A stretch of DNA of 64,000 bases from Virgibacillus_O sediminis (GTDB taxonomy: Bacteria > Bacillota > Bacilli > Bacillales > Amphibacillaceae), in contig NZ_JBHRRZ010000003.1 of NCBI RefSeq assembly GCF_042643265.1, positions 62,001-126,000 of the forward strand, written 5' to 3'. The position numbers were made by a program, and so were the translations under genes. Of the stretch, positions 60,414-64,000 are shown piece after piece. A model generated the notes under the pieces. That model was not told where the DNA came from. It worked only from the letters and a program-made list of their open reading frames with translations, and did no database searches. Numbering within the stretch: the stretch's first letter is position 1; each line of letters begins with the position of its first letter.

Positions 60414-61286
60414 TTACTTTTTCTTCTTCGGTTTTTTAGCTTTTTTATTTGTTTTTGATTTCTTTTTGGATGGGACATCGTTGTAACGCGGGATCCCTCC
60501 TTTAAACCGCCGATAGATAATCAACGCAATAGCCGTGACAATTATAAGGATGGAAATCAACTGCGCCTGACGGATATCTCCGAAGTATAAACTGTCTGTC
60601 CGCAGACCCTCCACAAAGAATCGGCCAATCGAATAACTGATAGCATATGTAAGGAATATTTCCCCACGAAGAGGATTAAATTTTCTTAACAGGATAAGCA
60701 GAACGAATACCAGGACATTCCACATAGACTCATACAAGAATGTCGGATGATACAGTGTCCCATCAATTGTCATTTGATTGAGGATAAAATCCGGCAAGTA
60801 CTGAAGGAAATTATTGAATACAGTCTCGGAAACCGGACCGCCATGAGCTTCCTGGTTCATAAAATTTCCCCACCGGCCGATTGCTTGGCCAAGGATGAGA
60901 CTGGGAGCAATTATATCTGCAAGCTGCCAGAAGGAGATGTTTCGCTTCCGTGTATAGATGACAGCCGTCAGGACTCCGCCAATGATGGCCCCATGGATAG
61001 CAATTCCGCCTTCCCAAATGGCAAAAATATCCCACCAAGGTCCTCCAACATAGTTTTCCCATTCAAATATCACATAATAAATGCGAGCCGAGATGATGGC
61101 AACGGGGATGGCAAAAAAGATAAAGTCAATAAGTATATCTTTTTCCAATCCCAACCGATCTGCCTCTTTAGAGGCTAAATATATACCCAGAAATGCTCCA
61201 GCAGCTATAATGACGCCATACCAATAGATAGTTAGCGGTCCAAGCTCCAGAAATACCGGGTCAAGAGGTTGTGTACTGGCCAACAA
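60414..61286 (-). CDS. lgt: Prolipoprotein diacylglyceryl transferase
   Basis: 290 residues with about seven membrane segments. The Lgt signature GRWGNFMNQEAHGG is near residue 137, and HGAIIGG near 98 with LIDFIFF ahead of it. It transfers diacylglycerol to the lipobox cysteine of lipoproteins such as the YtkA-domain protein in this window. The C terminus ends in a lysine-rich cytoplasmic tail (SKKKSKTNKKAKKPKKKK), longer than usual for Bacillus Lgt. Start is TTG at 61286 behind GTAGGAG. Confidence 0.96.
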   Translation of the reverse strand: MLASTQPLDPVFLELGPLTIYWYGVIIAAGAFLGIYLASKEADRLGLEKDILIDFIFFAIPVAIISARIYYVIFEWENYVGGPWWDIFAIWEGGIAIHGAIIGGVLTAVIYTRKRNISFWQLADIIAPSLILGQAIGRWGNFMNQEAHGGPVSETVFNNFLQYLPDFILNQMTIDGTLYHPTFLYESMWNVLVFVLLILLRKFNPLRGEIFLTYAISYSIGRFFVEGLRTDSLYFGDIRQAQLISILIIVTAIALIIYRRFKGGIPRYNDVPSKKKSKTNKKAKKPKKKK

Positions 61287-61298
61287 ATATACTCACTC

Positions 61299-62234
61299 CT
61301 ACTCTTCTTCATTTTTTTCATGGTCTATCATGGTAGTTAAGCGTTCCGAAAATTCTTGAGCCGTGTTGATACCCATATTTTTAAGGCGAAAGTTCATTGC
61401 AGCCACTTCTATAATGACGGCAAGGTTCCTCCCTGGCCTGACAGGGATGGTTACTTTTGGCAGATGGACATCCATGATTTTCATGGTATCTTCATCCAAT
61501 CCCAGCCGATCATACTGCTTCTTTTCATCCCAGTTTTCCAAATTCACAATCAAAGAAATCTTTTTGTAATTCCTGATTGATCCCGCTCCAAACAGCGTCA
61601 TGACATTGATGATGCCCAAACCGCGTATTTCCAGCAGATGTTCAATTAAAGCTGGAGAATTTCCGATAAGTGTATCATAGTCCTCCTGTCTGATTTCCAC
61701 ACTGTCATCAGCAACCAGTCGATGTCCACGCTTGACCAGTTCCAGTGCAGTTTCACTTTTACCGACACCACTCTGACCGGTGATCAGCACACCTACACCG
61801 TTTATGTCCACCAATACCCCGTGAATAGCGGTAAAAGGAGCAAACTTGGATTCCAGATAATTGGTAAGCCTGCTGATGACTCTTGTCGTCTTTCTTGGTG
61901 AATGGAGAATCGGCACCCCGCCGTTATTGGCAGCGTCTATCATGGTTTGAGGAATCTCCATCCCTCTGGAGATGACGATTCCAGGTGTAATATCGGTACA
62001 TAACTGTTCCATTCGATCTCGTTGCTGTGATTCCGTCAATTCAAGGAAATAAGCCATTTCCGTCTTTCCGATCAGTTGCAGCCGCTCTTTGGGATAAAAG
62101 CGGAAATAGCCCGTCATCTCTATCCCAGGCCGGGACAGATCGCTTGTAATGATTTCTCTATGTATTCCATCTTCTCCGGCGACTAATTTCAAATTAAAAT
62201 TAGCCAATAAATCCTTTGTCCTCACTATCGACAT
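61299..62234 (-). CDS. hprK: HPr(Ser) kinase/phosphorylase
   Basis: 311 residues: N-terminal domain of about 130 residues, then the kinase domain with Walker A GQSGVGKSE near 154 and the HPrK signature LEIRGLGIINVMTLFGAGS near 204. It phosphorylates HPr and Crh on Ser46 when fructose-1,6-bisphosphate is high and removes the phosphate with Pi, making PPi. First gene of the operon; GGAGGGG precedes the ATG at 62234. Its targets crh and the PPi-clearing ppaX are both in this window. Confidence 0.97.
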   Translation of the reverse strand: MSIVRTKDLLANFNLKLVAGEDGIHREIITSDLSRPGIEMTGYFRFYPKERLQLIGKTEMAYFLELTESQQRDRMEQLCTDITPGIVISRGMEIPQTMIDAANNGGVPILHSPRKTTRVISRLTNYLESKFAPFTAIHGVLVDINGVGVLITGQSGVGKSETALELVKRGHRLVADDSVEIRQEDYDTLIGNSPALIEHLLEIRGLGIINVMTLFGAGSIRNYKKISLIVNLENWDEKKQYDRLGLDEDTMKIMDVHLPKVTIPVRPGRNLAVIIEVAAMNFRLKNMGINTAQEFSERLTTMIDHEKNEEE

Positions 62235-62353
62235 TCTAACCCCTCCTTTAAAGGCCATCTGACTGTCTTTTATTGTAGCATATTTAATTCAGAAAAAAAC
62301 TATTGTAAATCCAGCGTACTCTTCCAAAAAAGTTTTCAACCAGGCTGCCAGGC

Positions 62354-62381
62354 AGAAAAAATCGCAGGCAAGCCTGCGATT
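62354..62381 (-). terminator. Terminator of the yvlC-yvlD unit
   Basis: Minus strand AATCGCAGGC/GCCTGCGATT, perfect 10-bp stem with a 2-nt loop, then TTTTT. Its first bases overlap the yvlD stop codon. Confidence 0.88.
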
Positions 62382-62736
62382 ATCTCATAGAGTCTTTGAT
62401 TAAGCTGTTAAGCAGAAGGTTCAGCACGGAAATGACGATGGACGCGATAATTGCCATGCCGAACCCATCTATTGTGAAAGACGGCCCCATCAAACTTTGG
62501 GCAATCATCAGGGTAACCGCATTGACAACAAACAAAAACAGCCCAAAAGTGATCAACGTGATCGGTAAAGTTAGGACAATCAGGATAGGTTTAACAATCA
62601 GATTAAGAATCGCTAGGATGAAGCTCGCCAACAGGGCTGCCCCGAACCCTTCCAAATGGAAGGAGCCAAATAACTGTGCTACCACTATCAAAGCCACAGC
62701 ATTGAGTACCAGGGAAACCAACCATCCGAGCAACAT
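62380..62736 (-). CDS. yvlD: Phage-holin-family (DUF/4_2) membrane protein YvlD
   Basis: 118 residues with three or four membrane helices and almost no loops (for example SFILAILNLIVKPILIVLTLP near 38), typical of the YvlD 'phage holin 4_2' family. No lysis role is implied. It overlaps the YvlC stop by one base (TGATG). In B. subtilis the yvlABCD genes belong to the envelope-stress response under sigma-W; no sigma-W site is evident here. Confidence 0.9.
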   Translation of the reverse strand: MLLGWLVSLVLNAVALIVVAQLFGSFHLEGFGAALLASFILAILNLIVKPILIVLTLPITLITFGLFLFVVNAVTLMIAQSLMGPSFTIDGFGMAIIASIVISVLNLLLNSLIKDSMR

Positions 62737-62930
62737 CAGTATATGTCCCTCTCATTCGGTATAATAAAAGCAGCAACCACATAAATCAGCCCCACAGTGA
62801 AACCAGTGGTGATTAGAAGTACTGCAAATAAGAGACGGAGAATAGTAGCATCCATATTGATATACTCACTAAGACCGCCAATAACCCCTGCAAGCATTCT
62901 GTTTGTTTCGGAACGGTACAGTTTTTTCAT
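62736..62930 (-). CDS. yvlC: PspC-domain membrane protein YvlC
   Basis: 64 residues: LYRSETNRMLAGVIGGLSEY is the conserved PspC start, then a membrane segment ILRLLFAVLLITTGFTVGLIYVV (about residues 32-54). PspC proteins take part in the membrane-stress response with PspA-type partners. ATG at 62930 follows AAGGAG; earlier in-frame codons are rejected. Translationally coupled to yvlD. Confidence 0.9.
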   Translation of the reverse strand: MKKLYRSETNRMLAGVIGGLSEYINMDATILRLLFAVLLITTGFTVGLIYVVAAFIIPNERDIY

Positions 62931-63045
62931 ATATCTATCTCCTTCCATCTGGTTTTGCTTTGTCCTGGTGAACACCTTCCTAGACTACGAATCACTCTGT
63001 CAAAAGGTTTCATCTTATTATTTAACACATTTCTTCCTGCTCATT

Positions 63046-63085
63046 GTAAAGAGCCCTTCCGCATAAAATTACGCAAAAAGGGCTC
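63046..63085 (-). terminator. Terminator after bshB2
   Basis: Minus strand GGAGCCC...AAGGGCTC arms of eight bases with an inner GCG pairing and long loop, then TTTACAAT. Imperfect but placed 5 nt after the stop. Confidence 0.7.
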
Positions 63086-63089
63086 CGGT

Positions 63090-63746
63090 TTATTCATATT
63101 TCCAGATAAAAAACGCTTCCTTGCTGAACATTTGACGGGCATACTCCATGACATCTTTCTCATCTTTTCCGCCGCCCAACATGGGTGCTGCCTGGGAGTC
63201 ATGCGCAAACACAGCCTCCATCTTCTTTTCAAACTGCTTGCTAACATCATTTATAACGTCCGGCCTCCCCAACTCTTCCAAGTAGTTGTTGGTGATAGCC
63301 TGCGCCCAGACAGCAGGCCTTTTCTCCGGGTCCATCCGCCGTACGGCTTCGACAGCGGCCGCTCCCAATGCATTATGATCCGGATGGACAGCATGATCCG
63401 GATAATGGGTAATAACGAGACTTGGGTTAATTTCCTCCAAAATTCCCTTTAAATGTTCTGCTACTTCACTACGATTCTCGAACTCCAGAGTCTTATCCCT
63501 ATATCCAAGCATCCTCAGCTCCATATCAAGTACTTCACACGCATTTTTCAACTCTTTTTTGCGGATTTCTGGAAGTGTCTCCCTGTTGGCAAAAGTAGGG
63601 CTTCCCATATTTCTGCCCATTTCTCCTAGAGTCCCACATAGATAGGTTACCGGTACACCCTGTTCACGAAACTGTGTTATCGTGCCAGCAGCACCAAACG
63701 ATTCATCATCAGGATGTGGATAGATGACAACCACATGCTTTTCCAT
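63090..63746 (-). CDS. bshB2: Bacillithiol biosynthesis deacetylase BshB2 (YojG-like, PIG-L family)
   Basis: 218 residues, LmbE/PIG-L fold. The zinc site is formed by HPDDES (residues 11-16) and HPDHNA near 121; GTLGEMGRNMGSPT near 40 is family-typical. It removes acetyl from GlcNAc-malate in bacillithiol synthesis, or a related N-acetyl substrate. Linkage to the YojF homologue upstream identifies the BshB2 subtype. GGGTGAGA precedes the ATG. Confidence 0.92.
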   Translation of the reverse strand: MEKHVVVIYPHPDDESFGAAGTITQFREQGVPVTYLCGTLGEMGRNMGSPTFANRETLPEIRKKELKNACEVLDMELRMLGYRDKTLEFENRSEVAEHLKGILEEINPSLVITHYPDHAVHPDHNALGAAAVEAVRRMDPEKRPAVWAQAITNNYLEELGRPDVINDVSKQFEKKMEAVFAHDSQAAPMLGGGKDEKDVMEYARQMFSKEAFFIWKYE

Positions 63747-63773
63747 TTATCTCACCCAGCTTTCTGTAAGTAA

Positions 63774-64000
63774 TCAATACTTAAAAGGTGTTTCGCTAAT
63801 CTGTAATGCTACCATCAGCCGCCCTTCCCGGTCATGTCCGGCCATTAGCAGCTGGTTCTCCGTCTGCATTACCCAATCGGTAAGTCCTTCCGCATAAATC
63901 CACCCTATCTCCATCTTTAACCCGACACGGTATGTACTGCCGTTACCGACAATCTTTGCCTGGTTGAAGGATACCTGTGCATTTCGTATATAAGCACCTA
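63774..64000 (-). CDS. yojF: YojF-family (DUF1806) protein, C-terminal part (cut by window edge)
   Basis: The last 74 codons of a minus-strand gene reach the right edge. The segment TYRVGLKMEIGWIYAEGLTDW followed by ENQLLMAGHDREGRL, given here by its ends, fits the DUF1806 family of YojF. In B. subtilis yojF lies directly before yojG (bshB2), as here; the gap is 27 nt, so they are one operon. Role linked to bacillithiol by context only. Confidence 0.82.
   Translation of the reverse strand, partial: GAYIRNAQVSFNQAKIVGNGSTYRVGLKMEIGWIYAEGLTDWVMQTENQLLMAGHDREGRLMVALQISETPFKY

Noticed and set aside
62380..62736. Possible prophage remnant because of the holin-family name
   Set aside because: YvlD is a housekeeping membrane protein in Bacillus; no other phage gene is present.

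Overview
The window is chromosomal DNA from a low-to-moderate GC member of the Bacillaceae. The gene order merges four blocks known from Bacillus subtilis (yus: metN to fadN; yva: secG to ssrA; cggR to eno; and the yvc/yvo/yvl region around clpP, whiA, hprK and lgt). The tmRNA tag ends in ALAAA, there are sigma-B-type promoters before a BCCT osmolyte transporter and a YflT-like stress gene, and an isocitrate lyase/malate synthase pair is present. These point to the halotolerant Virgibacillus/Oceanobacillus/Lentibacillus side of the family; genus is an inference. Most genes lie on the minus strand, which suggests that the replication origin is on the high-coordinate side.

Layout. 1-8 kb: 3' part of nothing but the 5' part of metN (cut by the left edge) under a SAM-I riboswitch, then thioredoxin-like, Toprim, gcvH, ArsC-like and the fadN-fadA-fadE beta-oxidation operon with an exact FadR-type operator. 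8-11 kb: copZ and the divergent Zur-controlled znuC-znuB-zur operon. 11-21 kb: a predicted aeRF1-like factor, BCCT transporter, aceBA glyoxylate genes, a 35-residue zinc-ribbon gene, an aromatic-acid-exporter-like protein, a luciferase-like oxidoreductase, M42 peptidase with DUF1836 partner, haemolysin III. 21-28 kb: ketopantoate-reductase-like gene, tmRNA, smpB, ZIP transporter, rnr, esterase, secG. 28-33 kb: monoacylglycerol-lipase-like gene, ptsI, nitroreductase, nucleoside hydrolase. 33-42 kb: cggR-gap-pgk-tpiA-gpmI-eno with a CggR operator, glutaredoxin and rpoN, RNase H-like gene. 42-50 kb: acetate-type symporter with DUF485 partner, fumarylacetoacetase-family gene, YflT-like protein, tandem YtkA-domain lipoprotein, a 247-bp nested palindromic repeat, aroD, aroK, ABC ATPase, tRNA-Arg(CCG). 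50-64 kb: CtsR-type controlled clpP, crh-whiA-yvcK-rapZ cluster, trxB, TPR protein, glpD, the hprK-lgt-yvoD-ppaX-yvoF operon, yvlCD, and bshB2 with the end of yojF.

How it fits together: central carbon flow (glycolysis, glyoxylate shunt, fatty-acid oxidation, glycerol-phosphate, acetate uptake) sits beside its control parts (CggR, EI, Crh, HPrK, YvcK, RapZ), and protein quality control (tmRNA/SmpB, RNase R, ClpP, possible aeRF1-like factor) is well represented. I found no phage, insertion sequence, CRISPR array or defence island. I do not see a clear new multi-gene system; the best leads are the nested palindromic repeat at 47.1-47.4 kb, the structured znuC leader, the TGTTATA palindromes around the zinc-ribbon gene/aceBA, and the predicted release-factor-like protein. 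Starts were moved inward from the longest reading frame wherever a Shine-Dalgarno site demanded it.
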